A stretch of 9,690 nt of DNA from Lachnospiraceae bacterium (GCA_015057205.1 SVEW01000093.1:1-9690); one strand, 5' to 3'; shown: positions 1-8,495, counted from the stretch's first letter. A program made the numbers and translations. Notes: generated from the sequence alone by a model not told the origin.

Positions 1-1
1 A

Positions 2-502
2 TCAATCGGCAAACAGATACAGTCAATTTCTGTCGCCAACGGTAGAATGACTTTTTCCGTTTCGTCCCTTCGACACTCCAAGAAGACATTTACCCTGGGC
101 ATCCGATGCGACTCCGGCTCATTTAGTTGCTCCAAAGTCTCCGGCAGCAATCACCTTTCCGTAAACGCAAAAGGTGTTGTTACCGTAAAAAAGAACACCC
201 CCAAAGGCACCTATGCCATGAAGGTAAAGATTAAAGCCAACGGTAACGGAAATTTCAAAAAGAAAACGATTACTAAAAAAGTCCGGGTGAAGGTTTTATC
301 TTCCGGAAACGGAAGTTCTGACGATAGCGACCCTACTGTCTACTGGACACCAAACGGACAGGTCTATCACACAAATAGAGATTGTTCCTTTCTTGCCCGT
401 TCTCAAGTTGTGAATAGTGGCAAGTTGAGTGAATGCCCACGATCAAGAAAGTGCTCGAAATGTAAAAAAGGGCATGCCTTATCCGTACATGTGCAAAAAT
501 GA
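2..502 (+). CDS. C-terminal part of a secreted/surface protein: basic Ig-like module plus Ada-like four-cysteine module (5' end outside window)
   Basis: The frame is open to the left edge (first complete codon at position 2, reading SIGKQIQSIS...), so the ATG at 47 is probably internal and the gene starts before the window. Visible are 166 residues ending at a TGA. The first ~100 are beta-rich and lysine-rich, with a bacterial Ig-like (Big_2-type) pattern: SVNAKGVVTVKKNTPKGTY, then KVKIKANGNG and a KKVRVKVL strand. After a Ser/Gly/Asp linker comes a ~45-residue module beginning VYWTPNGQVYHTNRDC and ending CSKCKKGH. Its Tyr-His plus Cys...Cys...Cys-x-x-Cys spacing resembles Ada-type metal-binding domains found at the ends of Gram-positive extracellular proteins. 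Metal binding is an inference. No membrane anchor or LPxTG motif follows; the strong positive charge could hold the protein to the anionic wall. The gene converges on the large minus-strand surface-protein gene. Confidence is good for coding status and low for function. Confidence 0.85.
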   Translation, partial: SIGKQIQSISVANGRMTFSVSSLRHSKKTFTLGIRCDSGSFSCSKVSGSNHLSVNAKGVVTVKKNTPKGTYAMKVKIKANGNGNFKKKTITKKVRVKVLSSGNGSSDDSDPTVYWTPNGQVYHTNRDCSFLARSQVVNSGKLSECPRSRKCSKCKKGHALSVHVQK

Positions 503-571
503 TACATTCATAGTTCTCTCTCCTTTCATTTGTGCAATATTAACATAATTATCTTTCTAAATTTGTTGATT

Positions 572-600
572 TTGTTCACACTTTCTTATATTACTATGAT
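572..600 (+). promoter_or_regulatory. Possible sigma-A-type promoter in the convergent intergenic region
   Basis: TTGTTC (572-577) and TATGAT (595-600) are separated by 17 bases, a plausible -35/-10 pair. A start near 607 would give a ~100-nt transcript ending at the hairpin at 674-705. No ORF of useful size follows on this strand. The region is AT-rich, so a chance match is a real possibility. A second TATAAT at 603-608 lacks a good -35. Confidence 0.3.
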
Positions 601-673
601 ATTATAATACATGTAAACCCCCCCAATACATTATATAATTTTTGCTAACCCCATAGTAAAAATACCTTCTCCT

Positions 674-705
674 AAAAGACAACCGATCGACAGGTTGTCT
701 TTTTT
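674..705 (+). terminator. Intrinsic terminator, + strand
   Basis: An 11-bp perfect stem (674-684 with 693-703) encloses an 8-nt loop. The 3' arm runs into six T's (700-705), as expected for a Rho-independent terminator reading rightwards. It lies ~170 nt past the stop of the left-edge surface-protein gene and would end that transcript, or a short RNA started near 607. Read on the minus strand it is followed by only four U's, so it would be weaker in that direction. Confidence 0.75.
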
Positions 706-713
706 ATATGGTA

Positions 714-753
714 AAATACCCTTGAAGATCAAAATTGACCTCCAAGGGTATTT
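714..753 (-). terminator. Hairpin, probable terminator of the large minus-strand gene
   Basis: An 11-bp perfect stem (AAATACCCTTG at 714-724 with CAAGGGTATTT at 743-753) has an 18-nt loop that can form a few weak extra pairs. On the minus strand the 3' arm ends in UAUUUUA, a modest U-tract. It lies ~115 nt beyond the stop of the 1912-residue gene and only 8 nt from the + strand terminator, the usual arrangement between converging genes. It could act in both directions, since the + side reads UAUUUAUAUAUA. Confidence 0.55.
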
Positions 754-866
754 ATATATAATCTTCTCCTATGTGAGATATTTTACCACACATATTTTTC
801 ACACACAAGTACTTTGTCTAACTATTCTGAAATTGTGTTCAAAATAGTATAGCTTGCAGTTTCTTA

Positions 867-3800
867 CTACTTACGTCGTATTGTTACATACTTTCCGACT
901 CCGGATTTTACAATCAGCTTTTTCGTTGAATTATATTCCTTCTTCGTAACATTTTGAATGGTAATTATTGCCTTCTTATAAATTCCGTTAAAAGTTCCTT
1001 TCGGCACTGTAACAAGCTTGCCCTTAAAGGTGATGTATTTCAGCTTACTGTCACCCTTTAACATCTTCTTAGGAAGTTTCTTAATTCCCTTTGGGAAGGT
1101 AACATTTGTTAACTTCTTTAATTTCTGCAATGCCTTAGAAGAAATAGCCGTAACCTTGTATTTTTTACCTGTTTTTGCTGTTACACTGGCAGGAATCGTC
1201 AATTTCGTTGCATTCTTGCTAACAGACAGAAGTTCCAGTGTATTTTTCTTAATTGCAAACACAAGCTTTACGCCGTTGTTTAATTTCTTTTCAATGGTTT
1301 TGGAATCACTATCCGGTGTTTCATCCAGTGGCGTGTTTTGGTCATCAATGTCTGTGGTATCTTCCGGCTTCGTATCCTCCGGTTTATCACTTCCTCCGCC
1401 GGAGTAGCCACCACCTCCGCCACCGCTGATGTTCCCACCACCGCCCGGCATGGTAATTCTGCTAACCTTTATAATAACGTCTTCGGACTCATTATCATAC
1501 TGGTCTTTCGCACAAATGCTAACATATGCGCTGCCAACTCTATTGAGCGTGCTCGATACACTAAAGGTTCCATCCGCTTTGGCCTGACCTTTTTTCTCAT
1601 TATTTACGTAGATAAAAGCGTCCGAATCTGCAACACCACTAACAACATACAAACCAGTCTCATCGTCTGCGATGAACTCGTTTTCCGTAATTCCGAGAGT
1701 CGGGGCAACGTTATCGTTTTCAACGAATACGTATTGTACGGTTTCATCATAATAGCGGCGCTCACCTTCCGTTCTCGCTAGGTGTTTCGCCACGATTTTG
1801 ATTTGTAATGAGCCATTTTCATCCGGAAGTTTGTACCAATACTTACACAATTTCTTTGTTTCTTCTCCAGAAGTTTCGTCTTCCGGATATATTACTCCAC
1901 TCTCTAATAGCTCTTCCGATACCCTGCCTGTCTTTGGATCAACGCTGACATAATATGCATCCAGGTAGTCTTCGCTGTCGTCATAATCGTCGCCTTCTAC
2001 GGAGCGGACATTTTTAATAATCAGATTTCTTCCCTTACTCAAGTTAGCACGATATCGATAACGGCCGTCCTCACCCAATTCTACCTTACCGCTATCCGCA
2101 GCAATATCAAATACAAATGGATCCGGCTTTCGCAATGTTTCTGCGTTAGAAACCGTTTCCTCACTTGTAATCTGACGGCATGTCGTTGTCAATTCACTCA
2201 CTTCGTCGTCAAGATTGTTTCCTCGCTTATATGCACAGACGCCAATTTTGTAATCCTTTCCAAATGACAATTCCTTGCCCATCTCTCCGTCTGCTGCCAA
2301 AGCCATTTTCAGCTTATATAGCGTAATCCGCTGATCAGGATTGTCCGGATCGGATCTTTGCTCCCATCCAAGACTATCATCGGTTACCGGTTGTCCCATG
2401 ATTACGGCTTCGTGTACACGCGTAAGTCGCTCTTGCGGTATCGTATAACCTCTTCCCGTATCGACATATTTGCCATTATCATCCTTCTGATACAACGTAA
2501 TTATGTATCCATCTACATCCTCTTCCCCAACTTCTACTTCCGCCGGAGTCCAGTAGGCATTCAGGATACCATTTCCATCCGCCTCAAGAAAAGCCTTCTT
2601 CAGAGCTTCCGGCTTCTTTACATCGTTGCTGTTTTTATAAGAAATGGTCTTTTGCTCTTTTGCATCACCAAATTTAGTTGCTGTACTAAGTGGTAAGGTA
2701 AGGGTTGATGGAGTTTCTGTTCCATCCTCTGAAACACTACCACCATGTCCGCCATAAAGCTGCATGGATACCTGGTATTCTCCACTTGGCGCATGCAGGC
2801 CTTCATCCACTAATTCAACAGCTTTCGGGGTTTCTCCCGGTTCTACATGCTGCGAATCAATCAAATAACTCTCTACCAACTCGCCATTTTCACTAACCTT
2901 CTCGTAGTAAGTGCAAATGGTGTAATCCATATCTTCTTTTGGATTACATATTTGCGGTGTCAATTGATTTCCTGTCAGCATGCCCTTCAGTTCCGTAACC
3001 GGCTGTGTAGCATTTGCTTTGACCTTGAAGTCTCTGTTGGCTTGTACGTAAAAAATACCGTTATCCGGAATATTCTCCTTTTTAATTGAGAAGTATACAG
3101 CCTTACCTGGGTTTTCCTTATCTGTAATTACCAATTCTTCAGCGCCTGCATAGCAGCCTCCCCAAACAGTAAGTAGCTTGCTATTTTCAACGCTGACAAT
3201 ACCATCGGAGTCCTTCATTCCTTCTGTATCCGGAGAAACCTTTGTCCAGCCAGTAAGATTGGTCGCATATGCGCTGGCTACCATAGAGTCCAATTCACCC
3301 TTGGTAATGACTGTTTCTTTTTTGCTTTCATCCAGTGGAATCATCGCCAGAATCACGCTCTGTCCATCCGCAAGGTTCTCTTTATCGACAGCCACAGCTT
3401 CTCTCCATAATTCTACAGGATTGTCTTCATCCTTGATTGCTCTCGTTACACATGCCGGATGAAGCGTTATCTTCTTTGTCTTTACTGCTAATGGAGTAAG
3501 ATTGGTTGATAAGGTCGCTTTCATTTTTGTCTGCTTATCAATCTTAACCGTTTTCGATTTTCCTCTCTTTTTCATACCAGCTTTATAAGAGAGCGGATTC
3601 TGCGCCTTACTATGCTTACGTCCATTCAATATACCATTGACATATTGTGGATTTCCATCCAGTCCACCATTTATTTTGGTATCACCATTAATTGTATACT
3701 GTACCTCTGCATAGCTTGCACCGCACCAGGCACTGGCTGCAATGCCACCGGTTGGTGTCTGGTTGTTTAACCAATCCGTAAAAAGATCCTTTCTTCCATC

Positions 3801-6605
3801 CCCCACTACTTCACTCTCTACACCAATACGTGCGCCAACCTCCGCACCTACTTGCAATCCTAAACCAAACTTGTCCTTTAGCGTTGCCCCTGCTCTTCCC
3901 CTAATATAATCGTTCGTGTAGATTTTTGTCGAGCCGTCCTTTTGAAGTGCCGTAGCATAGGTACCGCCAAAACTACCCATCACGCCCAATTCTCCAAGGC
4001 CCTCAAACCATGAAACAATTTCTTCAAGAAATTTACTTCCGAGCTGTTTCGAAACACCATTTGGCAATATTCCAATTTTCAAATCTCCGGCTGCGGCAAC
4101 CGTATAACCCTTATAGTTTGTTCCATTATGGTTAAATTCCGCATCATTTACGTCAAATTCCACACCCATCGATTCGATAAATTTTATTTTACTAAATCCT
4201 ATATTATCTCCCTGAACTCGGAACTTACTCGGTCCAATTTGTACTGTTAGCTCGCCCTCAATTGCTTTACAGAATTTTCCGGCTGCGGTAACTTCCAACA
4301 AAATCGGAGGAATTCCATGTGAATTTCCACCAGCCTGCTCGATGGTCTTTGCAATGTTTTTTGCTCCGAGTCCGGCGCCATTAATGGTAACCACCGGCGT
4401 TGTCGGTGTAATATCAATACCGACTCCCTCTTTAGTGACCTGGAACTTCGCACTCAGATTATTCGGGCATAATTCTCCTGATTTCAGTCTTACCAATTCC
4501 AGTTCTGCCGCTGTTTTAAATAAATCCTCAACCTCTAATTCAAATTCGAAGGCATATTTTTGATCATCGATTGTATCCACTTCGCCCTTAATTGCGGCAC
4601 TTCCCGCATCAAATCCAAGTATGGTAAGCGCCTTTTCCGGTTCAAAAAATCCTTCCGCCTTGATTCCTTCTACCTTAAAGTTATCTCCATTTCCGCCATA
4701 TTTCAACTTCTGCATATCAATTCCAGCCATTCCAAGCAGATTCAGTTGCAGCTCTCCGGCGAAAATAATATCACCAAACTTCGAAATATGAGCTTTATTA
4801 ACATTGACGCCATTTCCCGGCAATTCAATGTTAAAAACAGCCACATTCTTTGCAGAATCGATATTTAAAGCAAGGCCCTCATACACAATTTCATTTTTAA
4901 CAGAGCCATCTTCATTCTTAACGGCCCCTTTTTCATCATATCCTGCAAATGTAACGGAATCCTTCTTCGCATCCTTCGATGGCTCGTAAAAAACAAACGT
5001 CGGTGTATCCAGCGTAATCTTTGTCGCATCAAAGCTAAGCTTGCCATCTGCTTTCACGGTTAATCCCGGAGTTTTATCCTTGTCTCCCTGGGCATCCCAC
5101 TTCATACTAATCGTAGGACTAAGCTTTACCACGCCACCATAGAACTCATATGTCTCTCCCACCTTACGATAATTGCCATAATAAGATGCCAAAATTTTGT
5201 CATATTTTCCTCTATTTTCAGCATTTGCAACTCTAATTTGGTTTCCATCTTTCAGTACATAAAGATAATCTGCCTCTTCGGTCAACTCCACCACCTCCGG
5301 CGTAATCACATCCGGATTCTTAGGTTTTGCATCCTCCGTGGAAGAAATATGCCGAAATCCCCACAAGTCCTGACAACAATACCCTGGCACTTCTGGGTTG
5401 TTTATTTCCGGACAGCCCTCACCAAACGGAATTTCATGTCCTGTTGTTACAAGATTATAGTCCTTATAGGAAACCTGGCATGGATACCCTGTTTCTGTTA
5501 CATGTGTTTCATGTCCCTCCACGCCCGTTTTCCAGTCCTCCAATCCTGGTCCATAATCATGCCTATAGATATACCGGTCCGATGCTGCAACAAACGGAGC
5601 AGCAAAACTGTAATCATTACAGCTTACTTCCATCACGGTATTATAAGAAGTTTTGTCTAAACCAAAAGAAATATTCTTGTTGGAAAGTTTACGCCCATTG
5701 TTATCTATTTTCTGGGCAAAAACAGATGGAACCTCTTTTTTTACGTTTGCATGGCCCGTCTTTGGAAAATCCTGATAGGTAACATTCATACGATAAAACT
5801 CATAGCATTCATTGTGCATCAGTACTTCCTGCGGAATCTTCCCGTTCTCATAGCCAAACTGAGTAATGGTGCGCACCGCCCAATTTTGGTCGGTTCCAGG
5901 CTCAGCGGATTCTTTTGCAACAAACTCCGGGAATTTGTCGGCATTCGTTTCCCCCTTATCCACCTGCACCAATTGGAAGTACATTGTCACATCATACTTC
6001 GCTCTTATCGTTACGTATTTATTAGACATAAAATAATCACTCTGCCAAAATCTATCCGTATAAAGTCCTCTGTCCTCCGTTGCGAGCAGTGCAACATACA
6101 TGCCGTCCTCTAAACCTTTTGGACGATTTTTCTTATCTTTTGTGCGACCAAACTCTTTGACCTCAAGATTCGTAAGGTTTCTCCATTTTGCCCTTCCATC
6201 TTCCAACATGCTCCTTGGATGTGTAGGACGTTTCCCACCATACACAATGTCTTTTATCTTATCAAGCGGTGTCGTAATCTCGTGATTAAAGTCCTGGTAA
6301 CCATATTGATCTAAATTATCCTTCGCCATATCACCTATCAGTGCAGTCGGTATGGTATGGCCTCTGCCTCCACTGTGAGGCACTGCACCTATACAGAAAT
6401 CAAAATGTAGATCATCATTCTCGATATAAACATATTTTCCGTGATCTTTTTTGTTCGTAAAGGTTCCATAACGCAATCCATCCCCCTCCGATGCAACCTT
6501 TCGAATCGCTCCGATATACGCATAGGTTTGCACCGGAAGCATCGTAATGGCCATAATCAGCGATAGCACCATCGCTACAAGCCTTTTGATTGTTTGACTC
6601 TTCAT
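867..6605 (-). CDS. Very large secreted multi-domain surface protein with C-terminal BspA-like LRRs
   Basis: Intact 1912-codon gene, ATG to TAG. Residues 1-29 are a signal peptide: basic start, hydrophobic core VAMVLSLIMAITML, likely cleavage after TYA at A29. Residues 30-~440 match no family I recognise and contain a Cys cluster (C376, C398, C410, C411). Residues ~480-1010 are long and beta-rich, and 830-980 have many Gly and alternating small/hydrophobic residues. Residues ~1330-1480 look FN3-like (ILNAYWTPAEV, DVDGYIITLY, YKIGVCAYKR). Residues ~1632-1718 are a bacterial Ig-like module (GTFSVSSTL, AKDQYDNES). A Gly-rich then acidic linker (1719-1770) precedes a Lys-rich LRR_5/BspA-like end (~1774-1912: TAISSKALQKLKKLTNVTFP, YITFKGKLVTVPKGTF). 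There is no LPxTG motif or C-terminal membrane segment, so attachment by charge or full secretion is inferred. Likely roles are adhesion or polymer binding; no catalytic motif was found. It is transcribed separately from the kinase operon upstream. Confidence 0.9.
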   Translation of the reverse strand: MKSQTIKRLVAMVLSLIMAITMLPVQTYAYIGAIRKVASEGDGLRYGTFTNKKDHGKYVYIENDDLHFDFCIGAVPHSGGRGHTIPTALIGDMAKDNLDQYGYQDFNHEITTPLDKIKDIVYGGKRPTHPRSMLEDGRAKWRNLTNLEVKEFGRTKDKKNRPKGLEDGMYVALLATEDRGLYTDRFWQSDYFMSNKYVTIRAKYDVTMYFQLVQVDKGETNADKFPEFVAKESAEPGTDQNWAVRTITQFGYENGKIPQEVLMHNECYEFYRMNVTYQDFPKTGHANVKKEVPSVFAQKIDNNGRKLSNKNISFGLDKTSYNTVMEVSCNDYSFAAPFVAASDRYIYRHDYGPGLEDWKTGVEGHETHVTETGYPCQVSYKDYNLVTTGHEIPFGEGCPEINNPEVPGYCCQDLWGFRHISSTEDAKPKNPDVITPEVVELTEEADYLYVLKDGNQIRVANAENRGKYDKILASYYGNYRKVGETYEFYGGVVKLSPTISMKWDAQGDKDKTPGLTVKADGKLSFDATKITLDTPTFVFYEPSKDAKKDSVTFAGYDEKGAVKNEDGSVKNEIVYEGLALNIDSAKNVAVFNIELPGNGVNVNKAHISKFGDIIFAGELQLNLLGMAGIDMQKLKYGGNGDNFKVEGIKAEGFFEPEKALTILGFDAGSAAIKGEVDTIDDQKYAFEFELEVEDLFKTAAELELVRLKSGELCPNNLSAKFQVTKEGVGIDITPTTPVVTINGAGLGAKNIAKTIEQAGGNSHGIPPILLEVTAAGKFCKAIEGELTVQIGPSKFRVQGDNIGFSKIKFIESMGVEFDVNDAEFNHNGTNYKGYTVAAAGDLKIGILPNGVSKQLGSKFLEEIVSWFEGLGELGVMGSFGGTYATALQKDGSTKIYTNDYIRGRAGATLKDKFGLGLQVGAEVGARIGVESEVVGDGRKDLFTDWLNNQTPTGGIAASAWCGASYAEVQYTINGDTKINGGLDGNPQYVNGILNGRKHSKAQNPLSYKAGMKKRGKSKTVKIDKQTKMKATLSTNLTPLAVKTKKITLHPACVTRAIKDEDNPVELWREAVAVDKENLADGQSVILAMIPLDESKKETVITKGELDSMVASAYATNLTGWTKVSPDTEGMKDSDGIVSVENSKLLTVWGGCYAGAEELVITDKENPGKAVYFSIKKENIPDNGIFYVQANRDFKVKANATQPVTELKGMLTGNQLTPQICNPKEDMDYTICTYYEKVSENGELVESYLIDSQHVEPGETPKAVELVDEGLHAPSGEYQVSMQLYGGHGGSVSEDGTETPSTLTLPLSTATKFGDAKEQKTISYKNSNDVKKPEALKKAFLEADGNGILNAYWTPAEVEVGEEDVDGYIITLYQKDDNGKYVDTGRGYTIPQERLTRVHEAVIMGQPVTDDSLGWEQRSDPDNPDQRITLYKLKMALAADGEMGKELSFGKDYKIGVCAYKRGNNLDDEVSELTTTCRQITSEETVSNAETLRKPDPFVFDIAADSGKVELGEDGRYRYRANLSKGRNLIIKNVRSVEGDDYDDSEDYLDAYYVSVDPKTGRVSEELLESGVIYPEDETSGEETKKLCKYWYKLPDENGSLQIKIVAKHLARTEGERRYYDETVQYVFVENDNVAPTLGITENEFIADDETGLYVVSGVADSDAFIYVNNEKKGQAKADGTFSVSSTLNRVGSAYVSICAKDQYDNESEDVIIKVSRITMPGGGGNISGGGGGGYSGGGSDKPEDTKPEDTTDIDDQNTPLDETPDSDSKTIEKKLNNGVKLVFAIKKNTLELLSVSKNATKLTIPASVTAKTGKKYKVTAISSKALQKLKKLTNVTFPKGIKKLPKKMLKGDSKLKYITFKGKLVTVPKGTFNGIYKKAIITIQNVTKKEYNSTKKLIVKSGVGKYVTIRRK

Positions 6606-6819
6606 GTTGTAAACTCCTCCTTTTAATTATGTTTTTTTATTTCCCCGTTTTAATTACTACCTTCTTGTTAATTCCGGAGTTTTGGATTAATCTCTTACTT
6701 GCTTTAAACTCCTTTTATTGTTTTCATTTTTTTCTCATCACTACCTACCTCCTAAAAATAATTGCACAACCATTTTTATATACAATAAACCTAGTTTGAT
6801 TGTACTACACAATTTGGAC
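6606..6819 (-). promoter_or_regulatory. Leader/promoter region of the large surface-protein gene with extra SD sites and mini-ORFs
   Basis: The upstream kinase gene ends in a terminator at 6820-6851, so the promoter of the large gene should lie here; the AT-rich stretch TTTATTGTATATAAAAATGG (about 6770-6790) is the best place, but no convincing -35/-10 pair is visible. Downstream of it are AGGAGG (6748-6753) followed by a 4-codon ORF (MRKK, ATG at 6738, TGA at 6724-6726), then an overlapping 7-codon ORF (MKTIKGV). AAAAGGAGTTTAAAGCAAG then resembles the true start region AAAAGGAGGAGTTTACAACATG but lacks an ATG. The long leader could be regulatory, or a decayed duplication of a gene start. Confidence 0.4.
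6614..6624 (-). promoter_or_regulatory. Strong ribosome binding site of the large surface-protein gene
   Basis: On the minus strand AAAAGGAGGAG lies about 8-10 nt before the ATG at 6605. This near-perfect Shine-Dalgarno fixes the start, which is also immediately followed by a typical signal peptide. The match suggests high expression. Confidence 0.8.
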
Positions 6820-6851
6820 AAAAAAATGAGACTTACAAAATTGTAAGCCTC
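6820..6851 (-). terminator. Intrinsic terminator of the response regulator-kinase operon
   Basis: On the minus strand, four bases after the kinase TAA, GAGGCTTACAA pairs with TTGTAAGTCTC (11 bp including one G-U pair, two-base loop or a larger relaxed loop). A and then seven U's follow (6820-6826). This is a textbook Rho-independent terminator and separates the two-component operon from the large surface-protein gene. Confidence 0.9.
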
Positions 6852-6855
6852 GCAT

Positions 6856-8484
6856 TTATTCTTTCCATTTTGGAATGCTAAAACGAAATCTCGTTCCGTT
6901 TGGTCCCGTAGATACAAGTTCCATATCGCCATCATGCAATCGCACAGTTTCCAGGCATACTGCAAGCCCAAGACCATTTCCGCCTCCCGTAGTATACCCT
7001 TTTTCGAAAATATGCGGAACCACCTCCGGAGAAATTCCACAGCCGGTGTCCGAAACATGGAACACAATATCTTCCGCCTCTTCCTCAATATCGATGGAAA
7101 TCACCCCTTTTTCCGTAAAACGGGAAGCATTGGCAATCAGATTAATCAAAACCTGCAACAAAAGTTCTGCATTGCCCCACACCTTGTAATCGCCTTTATT
7201 TTGAAAACGCAGCCTGTTTTCCCGTTTTGCGCAGACCGGTGTCATAACGGACGTGGCATAAATCAAAAGATCCTGAACATTGACAACTGACATTTCCACA
7301 TCCCGGCTTTTGCCATAAGTATAATCCATCAATTTAGATACCATTACCCCAAGACGATCTGCCTCATCCCGTATCGTTTTTAACCGACCGGGAGACTTAT
7401 CCGTATGCATTCCTTTCTCCAACTGACGTTCTTCAAGCTGCGCATAGCCGGATATCACCGTAAGCGGTGTTTTCAATTCATGAGCCACCATTCTGAGAAA
7501 GTCACGATTCATCTCATTCATCTGTTGCAAAAGCTGATTTTCCTGATTCACCTGTTCGAGCGCCACAACCTGCCGCTGAATGCGGGCATTAATTACTACC
7601 GCCAGTATCATCAAACAGATTACCATTACAAAGGGCGTGATACCAAAATGCGTCACCATTTGGGATTCGCCGCTGGATACTCCCTCCCGAATCAACATGA
7701 CAATCAGATATCCCACTGCCCCAAGGACAAGCACATCCCGCCGATCCGGTCTTGCCTCTTTTAGATAATAGCGCAGAATTCCAAAAATGCTCCACAGTAA
7801 AAACGGAATGCAGCAGTAATAGGAAATATGGCATAAATCCACTAAATCCCTAATCTCTAAAATCCAATGTAATGCCGTTATAACAACAAATACACCGCCC
7901 AGAATGCAGGGCATTTTTCTGCCAATAGCCTTTGGAAAAAATGCATACAACAAATACAGCGCCGTAGCCGGAATAAACGCTACATCCAGTATCATCACCC
8001 GATATTCCCAATAAAAATTATAGTCCGGATCCAGCAGGTATTCGGAGAAAAAGAATTGATTCCGACAGGCTATTACCAGACAACAAAGGGCTAGTGCAGC
8101 ATACTCCCTTCTCTTCTGTATCGATGCGCACAGAAGAAACCAGAACATCAAAAATATCAATCCACTTCCAAGAAGCAGGGACCAGACAGCAACCCCACGC
8201 TGATATTCATCGATATTTTCCGGTGTAGAAATATTGGTAGACTGGATAAATCCGCCATCATTATGAACATAATTCGAGTATTGGTAGAGAATCTCAATCT
8301 CCCCCGTATCCCCCGAATATAATGGAATGGTCATATAGCGCACTTTTGGTATGGCTTCCTCAGGATTATCCGATACCCGACCGACATTGCGCACTTCCTC
8401 CCCGTTCACAAACACGCGGGTTCCATAGTCAACGGAAAAACTGCCAATTGCAAGCCACTGATGTGGTTTTGCCAAAAGACGCAT
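6856..8484 (-). CDS. Sensor histidine kinase, main part (7TM region, HisKA, HATPase), frame-separated from its N-terminus
   Basis: From the ATG at 8484 the frame gives 542 residues, but it stays open upstream to the A7 run at 8539-8545, and the real protein almost certainly begins at 8771. Residues ~9-90 complete a jelly-roll-like ectodomain (TRVFVNGEEVRNVG, EIEILYQYSNY...GGF), typical of 7TM-DISM kinases. Seven hydrophobic helices follow at about 97-121, 127-146, 160-182, 191-210, 214-237, 250-266 and 279-300. A short coiled coil (VALEQVNQENQLLQQMNEM) leads to the H-box MVAHELKTPL with phospho-acceptor H335. The N-box is NLIANASRF (N448, N452), G1 is DTGCGI (479-484), the F-box is HIFEKGY, and G2 is GNGLGLA. 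All catalytic motifs are present. The internal ATG has no Shine-Dalgarno and lies 11 nt after the stop of the upstream frame. Family: class I membrane histidine kinase, partner of the adjacent regulator. Confidence 0.9.
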   Translation of the reverse strand: MRLLAKPHQWLAIGSFSVDYGTRVFVNGEEVRNVGRVSDNPEEAIPKVRYMTIPLYSGDTGEIEILYQYSNYVHNDGGFIQSTNISTPENIDEYQRGVAVWSLLLGSGLIFLMFWFLLCASIQKRREYAALALCCLVIACRNQFFFSEYLLDPDYNFYWEYRVMILDVAFIPATALYLLYAFFPKAIGRKMPCILGGVFVVITALHWILEIRDLVDLCHISYYCCIPFLLWSIFGILRYYLKEARPDRRDVLVLGAVGYLIVMLIREGVSSGESQMVTHFGITPFVMVICLMILAVVINARIQRQVVALEQVNQENQLLQQMNEMNRDFLRMVAHELKTPLTVISGYAQLEERQLEKGMHTDKSPGRLKTIRDEADRLGVMVSKLMDYTYGKSRDVEMSVVNVQDLLIYATSVMTPVCAKRENRLRFQNKGDYKVWGNAELLLQVLINLIANASRFTEKGVISIDIEEEAEDIVFHVSDTGCGISPEVVPHIFEKGYTTGGGNGLGLAVCLETVRLHDGDMELVSTGPNGTRFRFSIPKWKE

Positions 8485-8495
8485 CCGATGACTGC

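Noticed and set aside
503..866. Search for CRISPR repeats, tRNA, IS ends or attachment sites in the convergent gap
   Set aside because: No regularly spaced repeats, cloverleaf or terminal inverted repeats with target duplications were seen; only the two hairpins and a possible promoter.
1381..1450. GGC/GGT-like repeat encoding the Gly-rich linker, considered as a phase-variable repeat
   Set aside because: The codons are varied rather than a uniform tandem repeat, so slippage is unlikely; it is a flexible protein linker.
1018..1781. Overlapping + strand ORFs opposite the 3' part of the large gene
   Set aside because: They are antisense shadows of a convincing 1912-codon minus-strand gene, lack ribosome binding sites, and their composition mirrors the opposite codons.
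5238..6113. Several + strand ORFs of 120-150 codons opposite the 5' part of the large gene
   Set aside because: They overlap each other in different frames, have no Shine-Dalgarno sites and no recognisable protein features, and are best explained as shadows.
7589..7834. 81-codon minus-strand ORF inside the kinase gene
   Set aside because: It is out of frame within the transmembrane region of the kinase, which is clearly the coding frame there.
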